Part shown: positions 7,564 through 15,534 of the stretch, in pieces
Position numbering within the stretch: the first letter of the stretch is position 1
How the letters are laid out: the number at the start of each line of letters is the position of its first letter
Origin: Bacillota bacterium
GTDB taxonomy: Bacteria; Bacillota; Clostridia; Saccharofermentanales; Fastidiosipilaceae
Length of the DNA: 36,350 bases
NCBI GenBank assembly: GCA_023388205.1
Contig: JAEWGS010000058.1
Coordinates: 1-36,350 of the forward strand
Direction of reading: 5' to 3'
Position numbers and translations under genes: made by a program
Notes under the pieces: generated by a model
The model's input: only the letters and a program-made list of their open reading frames with translations
What the model was told of the DNA's origin: nothing
Database searches by the model: none

Positions 7564-10383
7564 TCAATGCGCCTCGTCCCAACGCGTACCCATCCCCACA
7601 TCAACCGTCAGTGGAACGCTCATCTTGAACGCAGTTTCCATTTCGCGTTTCAAGATTTCTGCTGCCTTTGAAGCAACAGATTGGTGAGCCTCAATCAACA
7701 ATTCGTCGTGCACTTGCAGCAAAATTTTCGCATCGATGCCCTCTTTTTCATAAGCGCGAGAAACACGTACCATCGCACGCTTCATCACATCTGCAGCGGT
7801 CCCCTGAATGGGCATGTTCATGGCTGCACGCTCAGCCGCTTTTTTACTTGGACCTTTTGCGCTTTTTAATTCTGGCGTATAACGACGGCGTCCAAAAAGC
7901 GTCTCTACATAGCCTTTTTCTTCCGCTTCACGCAAACAACGCGTAAAAAAGGCCTTGATCGCGGGATGTTTATCGTAAAAATTCTGAATATAGCGTTTAG
8001 CCGCCGCGAAGCTAATGTCCAAATTTTGAGAAAGCCCATACTCAGAAACACCGTAAACTACACTAAAATTCACCGTTTTAGCATGTGCGCGCTCTTGAGT
8101 ACTGATGAAAGAAGCCTCGCCGCCGAATAAAGCGACTGCCGTTTCGGTGTGAATGTCGCGATCATTGAGAAAGGCGTCAATCATCGCTTCATCATTCGCC
8201 ATTTCGGCCAAAACACGAAGCTCAACTTGAGAATAATCTCCATCCAAAAGAAGATAATCTTTTTTCGCAACAAAAGCATGACGTATACGGCGTCCTTCTT
8301 CTGAGCGAATCGGAATATTCTGTAGATTGGGATTTGAAGACGAAAGACGCCCCGTTGCCGTGACCGTCTGATTAAACTGGGTCCGCACACGACCGTCCTG
8401 ATCTTTGACCTCTTGTAGCGCCTGGACAAAAGTCGAGCGAAGCTTGCTTAACTTGCGATAAGTCAGGATATCTTCAACAACAGAATCTTCTTTCACAAGC
8501 TTTTCGAGGACTTCAGCCGCTGTCGAATAACGCCCAGATTGGCTCTTTTTTCCCGTCGGTAACTTCAACTTCTGGAACAAAAAATCTGATAACTGCTGCG
8601 GAGAATTCAAATTGAATACCTCTCCGTCATTTCTCTCATAGACCCGTTGTTCTAAAGTTTCAATCCGCTCTTTCATCTCGACATCAAGGTCCAACAAAGC
8701 CTTGGGATCTAGTTCAATCCCTTCGCGCTCCATCTTGGCGAGCACGTAGATCAAGGGCATCTCAATTTCTTCAATGAGCACTTCAAGTCCGCGATCATGA
8801 ATCATGGTCTGAAGCAGTTGATAGAGATCAAAACAAGCCAGTGCCTTGTGTAAGTTGTCTTGTAATTTCTTGACGTCTAAGGGATTCCTCTCTGAGCGAT
8901 CAGCATTCTCTTGAAACGAATCACTCAAAGTGCTTGGCGTAAAGCTTGGTCGAGGCAAATCCAAAAAATCCATGTGTGCCAGAATGAGTTCACATTGCTT
9001 TTCCGGGCTCATATCTTTGACCTGTTCGCCTAAGGCATAAAGTGCCACATCCAAATCAAACAGATCGGGCTCAAAATCCAAGCCACACGCTAACCACTCT
9101 TTTAACTTTGCTTTTCCCGAGCGAAGGAGTAATGTTTTCCCCTTTAACTCAGCTTGCTTCCATGCGAGAAACCAGTCTTCATAGCACGCATAAGAGAGCA
9201 AAGTCCCCAAGTGTTCCTCTTGACCTTCTGTGGCAGGAGCAATCAAAAGAAGGTCGAGTACTTTGGATTTGGGTTTTGGCGCTTCTGCTAGCGCCTCATC
9301 TTTTAGGTCCAAATTTATCTCTTCTCCCAAATCTGAGAGAAGAATCATTAAAGGGGCTTTCTTGACAAGTTCCTCTTTTGATAAAAGCGGCTCTGCTTTA
9401 GCCTCAGCTTTTTCAGCCTCGCTCACCAAACGCAAAATTTTTCTCTCGTCTGAATTGCTTAAATTCTGCGAAGGACGAAAACTATTTGTTTGCGCCATCT
9501 CTAGCCCATATTTTTTCGCAACTTTTTCGCAGCGGTTTCGGACGGATTGAAGCCCTAAATCAATGAGCGCATCTGCACTTTGTTCTGCGAACATCCCTTC
9601 AAAAGAAAACGTCGAAAAATCCAAATCCAAAGGAACGTCGCGGTCAATCTGCGCCAATTCCCGAGACAAAAAAGCGGTCTCTTGGTTTTCTTCTAGTTTT
9701 TTCTTCCAAAGCGGCTTAATTTCATCCAAATGCGCATAGATATCGTCTAAATCTTGATATATCGAAAGCAGTTGCTGGGCCGCTTTTTCTCCGAGCCCTT
9801 TAACCCCAGGAATATGGTCTGAACTGTCTCCCACAATCGCTTTGAAGTCGACGACCTGATCTGGCCGCATCCCATGAAAAACCTCTGGGAGATTTTGGGC
9901 AGAAACTTCCAAGATCTCTTTTCGTCCTGGATACAGTTGAATAATTTGCTCCGAAAGCAGCTGAAAATCATCTCGGTCACCGCTAAAAATATAGCTACAA
10001 AATCCTTCTTTAGAAGCCTTCGCTGTCAGCGTCCCAATTAAATCGTCCGCCTCAAACCCTGGCAAAGAAAGTGTTTTGATCTCCATTTTTTTCAAGAGTT
10101 CTTGCAAAATCTCAAGTTGCTCTAACAACTCTGGCTCAGGTGCTGAGCGATTCGCTTTATAGGCTTCATATTTTTGGTGGCGAAAAGTCTTCTCTGGGCG
10201 GTCAAAACACACAACCAAACCGTCATACTTTCTCGCTTCTAATTGTGCTAATAGCATGCTTAAAAAAGTATGCACCGTCGCAGTGGGTCGCCCTTTAGAA
10301 TCTGTCAAATATCCCGTACGCCGCATCCCATAAAAAGCGCGAAATAAAATGCTGTGTCCATCAACTAAGAGCAAGTGTCTCAT
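7564..10383 (-). CDS. polA: DNA polymerase I
   Basis: Fills gaps and removes RNA primers in repair and lagging-strand synthesis. 939 residues. The 5' nuclease domain covers about 1-300 (LLLVDGHSILFRAFYGM; SGDRDDFQLLS; GVKGLGEKAAQQLL). The middle domain, about 310-540, lacks the metal-binding Asp-Glu of the proofreading site; the region that aligns reads FDLDVALYAL, so 3'-5' exonuclease activity is probably lost, as in Bacillus and Thermus PolA. The polymerase domain is intact: TGRLSSSNPNLQNIPIR, DYSQVELR from 716, the O-helix Arg765-Lys769-Phe773-Tyr777, and QVHDELL with Asp893. The ATG at 10383 has GGGAGGG 8 nt upstream and lies 23 bp inside the preceding gene. Confidence 0.97.
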   Translation of the reverse strand: MRHLLLVDGHSILFRAFYGMRRTGYLTDSKGRPTATVHTFLSMLLAQLEARKYDGLVVCFDRPEKTFRHQKYEAYKANRSAPEPELLEQLEILQELLKKMEIKTLSLPGFEADDLIGTLTAKASKEGFCSYIFSGDRDDFQLLSEQIIQLYPGRKEILEVSAQNLPEVFHGMRPDQVVDFKAIVGDSSDHIPGVKGLGEKAAQQLLSIYQDLDDIYAHLDEIKPLWKKKLEENQETAFLSRELAQIDRDVPLDLDFSTFSFEGMFAEQSADALIDLGLQSVRNRCEKVAKKYGLEMAQTNSFRPSQNLSNSDERKILRLVSEAEKAEAKAEPLLSKEELVKKAPLMILLSDLGEEINLDLKDEALAEAPKPKSKVLDLLLIAPATEGQEEHLGTLLSYACYEDWFLAWKQAELKGKTLLLRSGKAKLKEWLACGLDFEPDLFDLDVALYALGEQVKDMSPEKQCELILAHMDFLDLPRPSFTPSTLSDSFQENADRSERNPLDVKKLQDNLHKALACFDLYQLLQTMIHDRGLEVLIEEIEMPLIYVLAKMEREGIELDPKALLDLDVEMKERIETLEQRVYERNDGEVFNLNSPQQLSDFLFQKLKLPTGKKSQSGRYSTAAEVLEKLVKEDSVVEDILTYRKLSKLRSTFVQALQEVKDQDGRVRTQFNQTVTATGRLSSSNPNLQNIPIRSEEGRRIRHAFVAKKDYLLLDGDYSQVELRVLAEMANDEAMIDAFLNDRDIHTETAVALFGGEASFISTQERAHAKTVNFSVVYGVSEYGLSQNLDISFAAAKRYIQNFYDKHPAIKAFFTRCLREAEEKGYVETLFGRRRYTPELKSAKGPSKKAAERAAMNMPIQGTAADVMKRAMVRVSRAYEKEGIDAKILLQVHDELLIEAHQSVASKAAEILKREMETAFKMSVPLTVDVGMGTRWDEAH

Positions 10384-11155
10384 AGTTTTTTCCCTCCCAG
10401 CTTGCAGGTTCTAGCTCGTTAATATCAAGTTGCGAAATCTGATGCGAAAAGAGAGAAAATCTCTCATCTGTCGGGAAAGCGCAAAATGCCAAAGGTTTTG
10501 CCGCAACAGGATGCAGAAAACTTAAATAAGCAGCGTGCAAGGCCAGCTCTCCTAAACTTTTTGCTTTTCCATAGCGCTCATCCCCGAGCAAAGCAGCGTT
10601 GCGATGAGAAAACTGCACCCGGATTTGATGACTTCGCCCCGTTTGTAAGCGCACCCAAAAGAGAGCTGTGTCTTTTTGAATCTCAGAAATTCTTTGGTAC
10701 CGCAATTGCGCCATTTTCGCACCATCAGTATCTTGAAAGACCACGGAAGATGACTTCGTTTTCGGATCTTTTTTTAACCAATCGCGCATCTGCCCGCTTT
10801 CTTCCAGCGCGCTCGCCCCTTCTGCGATTAAAAGATAGCGTTTATCAATTTGATGACGTCGCATTTGATCCGAAAGTCGAGCCGCTGCTTTTGATGTTTT
10901 CGCATAAATCAATAGTCCCGACGTTTCAAAATCCAAGCGGTGAATCAGGCCCAAATATACCTGCCCAGGTTTTTGATCTCGTTCCTTGATATAGGCCTTA
11001 ATCAAATCGGGTAAACACGGTCGATCACTGCCATCGGCTTGACTCAAAATCCCCGTACCTTTTTCGACGACCAAAACATGGTTATCTTCAAATAAAATGC
11101 GCCAGGCCCCGCGCCTCAATGCGGGCGCTTTTTCTGCTTTATACGCGACTTGCAT
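10361..11155 (-). CDS. RluA-family pseudouridine synthase
   Basis: Isomerises uridine to pseudouridine, probably in 23S rRNA; the exact target cannot be read from the sequence. 264 residues without an N-terminal S4 domain. The catalytic block is GLIHRLDFETSGLLIYAK with Asp75, and the late family block is LQTGRSHQIRVQFSH. The start ATG overlaps the rluF stop as TGATG, with GAGG upstream, so translation is likely coupled. polA starts within its last codons. Confidence 0.93.
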   Translation of the reverse strand: MQVAYKAEKAPALRRGAWRILFEDNHVLVVEKGTGILSQADGSDRPCLPDLIKAYIKERDQKPGQVYLGLIHRLDFETSGLLIYAKTSKAAARLSDQMRRHQIDKRYLLIAEGASALEESGQMRDWLKKDPKTKSSSVVFQDTDGAKMAQLRYQRISEIQKDTALFWVRLQTGRSHQIRVQFSHRNAALLGDERYGKAKSLGELALHAAYLSFLHPVAAKPLAFCAFPTDERFSLFSHQISQLDINELEPASWEGKNYETLALS

Positions 11156-11913
11156 CAAGCTTCCTCACCCTCAAAAGCTTCGTCCGCGCTGCCATCAATT
11201 CGTTTCTCAGCCTGTTTTAACAAGCCTTCGAGCTGTGCACGTTCTTTGTATCCTAACTCGCGATAATGTCCGACGGGCAAGCTACCCAAAGTGATATTCA
11301 TGATGCGAATTCGGCGCAACATAGTCACCTCGTGTCCCAAGGCTTCGGTCATACGACGAATCTGGCGATTTAAGCCTTGCGTCAAAATAATGCGAAAGCG
11401 CTTCGGCCCCGTCCGTTTCACGCGACAGGGTTTCGTCCACTGGCCCAAAATTTTCACACCGCTCGCCATCTCTCGCAAAAAAGCCTCGTCGAAAACGTCT
11501 TTTGTCTCAACAAGATACTCTTTTTCATGACCGTAACGAGCCCTTAAAATTCGGTTGACTAAAGCGCCCTCATTCGTGAGCAAAATCAAGCCCTCACTGT
11601 CTTTATCCAAACGACCGATAGGGAAAATGCGCTCATCTAGCCCCAAATAATCTACGATGTTGGCAGGCTCCGATCGATCCGTTGTGCACACGATCCCTCT
11701 AGGTTTATTCAATGCAATCAAAAGACTTTTTGGGCGCTTCGCACGAACTTTTTTCCCGTCGACAGTCACTTCATCGGTTTCGCTAATTTTTTGTCCCATC
11801 TGAGCTCGCTGTCCATTCACCGACACACGTCCGGCTAAGATCCATTGATCCGCTTCACGGCGCGAACAAAGACCCAATTCTGAAAGATATTTATTCAAAC
11901 GTTTCGTATCCAT
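11155..11913 (-). CDS. rluF: RluF/RluB-type pseudouridine synthase with S4 domain
   Basis: Modifies 23S rRNA in the peptidyl-transferase region. 252 residues: an S4 RNA-binding domain at about 2-60 (RLNKYLSELGLCSRREADQW) followed by the RsuA-type catalytic domain with IGRLDKDSEGLILLTNEG (Asp103) and LTQGLNRQIRRM. KPRGIVCTTD and the HEKEYLV block resemble RluF more than RluB, but substrate choice is inferred. It opens the minus-strand operon. No Shine-Dalgarno precedes the ATG; TACAAT ends 6 nt before it, so the message may be leaderless. Confidence 0.92.
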   Translation of the reverse strand: MDTKRLNKYLSELGLCSRREADQWILAGRVSVNGQRAQMGQKISETDEVTVDGKKVRAKRPKSLLIALNKPRGIVCTTDRSEPANIVDYLGLDERIFPIGRLDKDSEGLILLTNEGALVNRILRARYGHEKEYLVETKDVFDEAFLREMASGVKILGQWTKPCRVKRTGPKRFRIILTQGLNRQIRRMTEALGHEVTMLRRIRIMNITLGSLPVGHYRELGYKERAQLEGLLKQAEKRIDGSADEAFEGEEA

Positions 11914-11919
11914 AGACCG

Positions 11920-11925
11920 ATTGTA
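11920..11925 (-). promoter_or_regulatory. Possible -10 box of rluF (leaderless start)
   Basis: TACAAT on the minus strand, six bases before the ATG. The -35 region is poor. If used, transcription would start at or next to the A of the start codon. Confidence 0.4.
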
Positions 11926-11992
11926 ACGCTTTTCCCCAAGCTAAGCTCGACGGATTAAGCCCAAAAACAAAATAAAGTTTGATAGATTTCTC

Positions 11993-12020
11993 TTGACAAG
12001 CTGAAAGGACTCTATATAAT
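11993..12020 (+). promoter_or_regulatory. Promoter of tRNA-Thr
   Basis: TTGACA (11993-11998), a 16-bp spacer, and TATAAT (12015-12020): consensus in both boxes. Confidence 0.9.
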
Positions 12021-12035
12021 TGATCAAGCGTAGTC

Positions 12036-12107
12036 GCCACAGTAGCTCAGGGGCAGAGCAATTCACTCGTAATGAATAGGTCGTGAGTTCGATTCTCACC
12101 TGTGGCT
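12036..12107 (+). tRNA. tRNA-Thr(CGT)
   Basis: 72 nt: acceptor GCCACAG/CTGTGGC with discriminator T, D arm GCTC/GAGC, anticodon stem ATTCA/TGAAT around loop CTCGTAA (anticodon CGT, reads ACG), T arm GTGAG-TTCGATT-CTCAC. CCA is not encoded. Single-gene transcription unit. Confidence 0.96.
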
Positions 12108-12110
12108 CTC

Positions 12111-12140
12111 AAGCAAGTTGATCACCAACTTGCTTTTTTT
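12111..12140 (+). terminator. Rho-independent terminator of tRNA-Thr
   Basis: 10-bp stem AAGCAAGTTG/CAACTTGCTT with a short loop, running into a T tract. Confidence 0.92.
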
Positions 12141-12234
12141 TATCTCACATTTACAGCCCAACATTAGAGAATCTTATTCGTCGTCATAAATTTCGCACCG
12201 TTTTTACTTGTTTCTTTCGCTTATCTTGAGGCAT

Positions 12235-12260
12235 AAAAAAAAACCGCCCGTAGGCGGTTT
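12235..12260 (-). terminator. Rho-independent terminator of the yitT-glgB transcript
   Basis: Stem AAACCGCC/GGCGGTTT with a 4-nt loop; the A run at 12235-12243 is the T tract on the minus strand. It lies about 125 bp after the glgB stop. Confidence 0.88.
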
Positions 12261-12386
12261 GATTGCAGATTGAAGTCGTTATCCGATGCAATATCGTCTA
12301 TGTCAATTTTGACGCACCTTTGCTTCTCCCCCTATTTTCGCCGATTTTATGGCAATGTTTCACGTCATTTGGCGCCTTTCACACAG

Positions 12387-14471
12387 TTAAGATACATTCG
12401 ACTCGGTCTTAGGTTTAAGCAAAATCGCCGATAGAGGTGGCAAATCAAAGCATAGATAAGGCGCGTCAACATCAGGTAAAGAAATCGGCGGCAGCTCAGG
12501 GATGGGCAGATTAAAGACATCCGCCATAGCCAATCTTCGAGAAGCCTCGTCTCCTTCAAAAAGAAGCGCTTGATAAGCATCTCTTGCCTTAATGAGTTGA
12601 TCTCGCTTTTTTTGATCTTTTTCTCGCTTTTTCTCTTCCTTTTGGTAGCGCTGTGCTCGCTCAGCTTGTTTTTTCTCGTAGTCTTGAGGTCCTGGGTAGA
12701 ACACTTTGGCCACACTGTCTTCTCCCCAAAAAGAAGATCCACCATAACAGGCATCATCTGAATTGATCAAAACCTCATAAGGCTGGTAATACTCAAGCGG
12801 AATACGGTAGTCACGCAAAACGGCAGGCGTCATGTTCAAAATCACAAGCACTTTTTCGCCATCAGACGCAATTCGCTCAAAAACATAAACCGAATGCGAG
12901 GCGTCATCCGGAGCAATCCAGCGAAAGCCCTCCCAACTCTGGTCCTGATCAAAAAGCGCTTTTTCTCGCAAATACAAGTGGTTCAAATCCCGAACAAAAT
13001 CTTGAATTTTCTGATGCAGTGGATATTCCATCATGAACCATTCGAGTTCTTCTTTGAAGCGCCATTCAATAAACTGACCAAATTCTGCCCCCATGAAATT
13101 AAGAACAGCACCGGGATGCGCGATTTGCCAAACAAACAACGTTCTCAACGAGGCACACTGACGCCAAATATCTCCCGGCATTCGTCCGATAAGCGATTTT
13201 TTCCCGTGGACCACCTCATCATGGCTCAAAGGCAAGATATACCGTTCGCTAAAAGCGTAGGTCAAAGGGAAGGTTAGCTTGTTGTGATAATAGCGGCGCG
13301 CATAATAGTCCACTTTGACGTAATCCAAACTGTCGTGCATCCAGCCCATATTCCACTTATGTGTAAAACCTAAGCCGCCTTCTTCGACATCTCGAGTCAA
13401 ACCCGGATAAGTCGTCGCTTCCTCGGCTGCCATGATGACGCCTGGCTTATATTGACGCACAAGCTGGTTCAATTGCCGCAAAAAGTCCAGCGCTTCCAAG
13501 TGATCCGTACCACCGTAGCAATTGGTTAAAAACTCGGTGCGATCATAGTTGAGATAAATCATCGAGCTGACAGCATCCACACGAAGCCCATCCAAATGGA
13601 ACTCTTGAAGCCAGTACCAAGCGCTCGAGAGCAAAAAGCTGACCACCTCGGATTTGCCATAGTTAAAAACTAAAGTGCCCCATTCCTTATGCTCACCAAT
13701 TCTCGTATCTGCATACTCATAGCAGGGACTCCCATCAAAGCGGGCCAAAGCAAAATCGTCTTTGGGAAAATGCCCCGGCACCCAATCCAAAATGACTCGA
13801 ATGCCTTTTTCGTGTAGATGATTAACGAACCACGCGAAATCCTCCGGTGTCCCATATCTCGACGTTGGCGCAAAGTAACCCGTGACCTGATAGCCCCAAG
13901 AATCATCCAAGGGATACTCCATCACTGGCAAAATCTCGAGTGCGTTATAGCCCATATCGGTCAAATACTCTGCGAGTTCAACGGCCAGGCGACGATAATC
14001 AAAATAATGGCCATCTTGGTATTTACGCCAAGAGCCTAAATGGCATTCATAAATATTGAGCGGTTTGAGATTTCTAGCATCGCCGGCATCTCTCGCTTTG
14101 ATAAATTCGGCATCGGTCCACTCGAATTCAGTTTGGGGATAGCAAATAGAGGCCGTTCCCGGTCTGAGTTCTTGATGTCTTGCAAAAGGATCTTGCTTCA
14201 AGCGCCACTCGCCATCCGCCCCGACAATCACGTATTTATAACGACTCCAATCGGGAACGTCGTCCAAAGAGAGTTCAAAAATCCCCGTCTCCCCGATGCG
14301 ATGCATCTCATGTCGCCCCTGATCCCAATCGCAAAAAGAACCCGTAACAAAGACGCGCTGAGCTGACGGCGCATAGACGCGAAAATCATAGCCCTGCTCT
14401 TTTTTGAAGCTTCCTAAAAATTTATAAGCTTCGTAGTTCTGTCCGGTATTAAAGAGATATGCAGCGTCCAT
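12387..14471 (-). CDS. glgB: 1,4-alpha-glucan branching enzyme (GH13) with a C-terminal insertion
   Basis: Creates alpha-1,6 branches in glycogen. 694 residues: an N-terminal CBM48-like domain (FRVYAPSAQRVFVTGSFCDW), then the GH13 barrel with FHLDGLRVDAVSSMIYL (nucleophile Asp299), MAAEEATTYPG (acid/base Glu at about 350-351) and LPLSHDEVVHGKKSL (Asp418). In the C-terminal beta domain the fold is interrupted at about 596-668 by a Lys/Glu/Gln/Arg-rich, probably coiled-coil stretch (EKKQAERAQRYQKEEKKREK) and a proline-rich linker, before the last strand YLCFDLPPLSAILL. The ATG at 14471 follows GGAGGTGAGG; a GTG at 14483 is possible. It lies 24 bp after yitT. No other glycogen gene is nearby. 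Confidence 0.95.
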   Translation of the reverse strand: MDAAYLFNTGQNYEAYKFLGSFKKEQGYDFRVYAPSAQRVFVTGSFCDWDQGRHEMHRIGETGIFELSLDDVPDWSRYKYVIVGADGEWRLKQDPFARHQELRPGTASICYPQTEFEWTDAEFIKARDAGDARNLKPLNIYECHLGSWRKYQDGHYFDYRRLAVELAEYLTDMGYNALEILPVMEYPLDDSWGYQVTGYFAPTSRYGTPEDFAWFVNHLHEKGIRVILDWVPGHFPKDDFALARFDGSPCYEYADTRIGEHKEWGTLVFNYGKSEVVSFLLSSAWYWLQEFHLDGLRVDAVSSMIYLNYDRTEFLTNCYGGTDHLEALDFLRQLNQLVRQYKPGVIMAAEEATTYPGLTRDVEEGGLGFTHKWNMGWMHDSLDYVKVDYYARRYYHNKLTFPLTYAFSERYILPLSHDEVVHGKKSLIGRMPGDIWRQCASLRTLFVWQIAHPGAVLNFMGAEFGQFIEWRFKEELEWFMMEYPLHQKIQDFVRDLNHLYLREKALFDQDQSWEGFRWIAPDDASHSVYVFERIASDGEKVLVILNMTPAVLRDYRIPLEYYQPYEVLINSDDACYGGSSFWGEDSVAKVFYPGPQDYEKKQAERAQRYQKEEKKREKDQKKRDQLIKARDAYQALLFEGDEASRRLAMADVFNLPIPELPPISLPDVDAPYLCFDLPPLSAILLKPKTESNVS

Positions 14472-14495
14472 CTTACGCCTCACCTCCGTGACACA

Positions 14496-15395
14496 CTAAT
14501 GAAAGGCTTGGAAACCTTTGCCGATAATCTGGCTTGTATCTGTGATCATGATAAATGCGGAAGGATCAATTGTCGAAACCGCTTCTCGCAACAAAACGGC
14601 CTGATAGCGCGATACCACACACAAAATCACGCTGTGCTCTTCACCGCTATACATGCCCTTGCCCTTAAGAATCGTCCCTGAGCGATGCAGACGATCTTTG
14701 ATCAAAGAGTCAAACACTTCAGGCTTTTTCGTGATGATCGTAAAATATTTGGACTGATTGATATTTTCGATCACTGAATCGACCATGAAAGACTTGGCGA
14801 GAAGACCCAAGGCGGACATCAGACCCGTTTTGGGGCCAAAAATAAAGTAGGTCGCCATTACGATTAAAGCATCCGTTGCTAACAGCGCACGCCCAATATT
14901 AAGGCGGCAATACTTTTTGACAATCATCGCGACGATATCGGTTCCGCCACTTGACGCGAAAGTATTAAAAAGCAGAGCCGTTCCAATTGCCGGCAGCAAA
15001 ATCGCAAAGCAAAGTTCAAGGATTGGCTGATCCGTCAGCGGCGCCGTCATCGGGCAAATCCATTCGAAAAAATTCAGCAAAACAGAAAGCAAAATCGTGC
15101 AGTAGAGCGTCGCAAAAGAAAAACTTCGCCCGATGAAAATATATCCAATAACCAGCAAAATACCGTTCAAAATCAAGGCGGCATTTGAGGCCGAAAGATT
15201 GGGCGCAAAGTAGGCGAAGATAACCGAGATACCACTGACACCCCCCATGGCTAAGTGGTTGGGAAACTTAAAAAAGTAGACACCCAGGGCAATTAAAAGA
15301 GTCCCCAAGTTCCATATCGCAAAGCGTTTCCAAGAAAACGCTTTAACATGTTGAAGTGCACGGTGCATCGTCTTTTGACTGCTTTCGTCGCTCAT
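14496..15395 (-). CDS. YitT/DUF161-DUF2179 family membrane protein
   Basis: 299 residues of a widespread Bacillota membrane family of unknown function. About five to six hydrophobic segments lie between residues 25 and 210 (for example GTLLIALGVYFFKFPNHLAM and the AFAILLPAIGTALLF-like region), with the family stretch FASSGGTDIVAMIVKKY. The C-terminal ~85 residues, from YFTIITKKPEVFDSLI, form a soluble DUF2179 domain with KGKGMYSGEEHSVILCVV. GGAGG stands 4 nt before the ATG. A hairpin and a palindrome lie immediately upstream. glgB follows 24 bp downstream; no functional link is known. Confidence 0.88.
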   Translation of the reverse strand: MSDESSQKTMHRALQHVKAFSWKRFAIWNLGTLLIALGVYFFKFPNHLAMGGVSGISVIFAYFAPNLSASNAALILNGILLVIGYIFIGRSFSFATLYCTILLSVLLNFFEWICPMTAPLTDQPILELCFAILLPAIGTALLFNTFASSGGTDIVAMIVKKYCRLNIGRALLATDALIVMATYFIFGPKTGLMSALGLLAKSFMVDSVIENINQSKYFTIITKKPEVFDSLIKDRLHRSGTILKGKGMYSGEEHSVILCVVSRYQAVLLREAVSTIDPSAFIMITDTSQIIGKGFQAFH

Positions 15396-15408
15396 GCTGC
15401 CTCCTATA

Positions 15409-15432
15409 GGGCAAAGTCATATCTCTTTGCCC
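15409..15432 (-). promoter_or_regulatory. Stem-loop in the yitT leader next to the ribosome site
   Basis: Perfect 8-bp inverted repeat GGGCAAAG/CTTTGCCC with an 8-nt loop, ending four bases before GGAGG on the minus strand. It may affect translation or mRNA stability; there is no T tract on the minus strand. Confidence 0.5.
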
Positions 15433-15460
15433 TATTTTATCTCGTTTTTTATTGCCCCTT

Positions 15461-15478
15461 TTGAATAGCGCCATTCAA
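15461..15478. promoter_or_regulatory. 18-bp palindrome upstream of yitT
   Basis: TTGAAT-AGCGCC-ATTCAA: six-base arms around a mostly symmetric centre, in the 140-bp gap between fhs and yitT. Shape and size fit a dimeric repressor site; no regulator is identified. Confidence 0.35.
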
Positions 15479-15534
15479 TTGACCTGGAATGTTCTTTTGC
15501 TACGGCATTCTCGTCAATATGCTTTCATCTCGCC

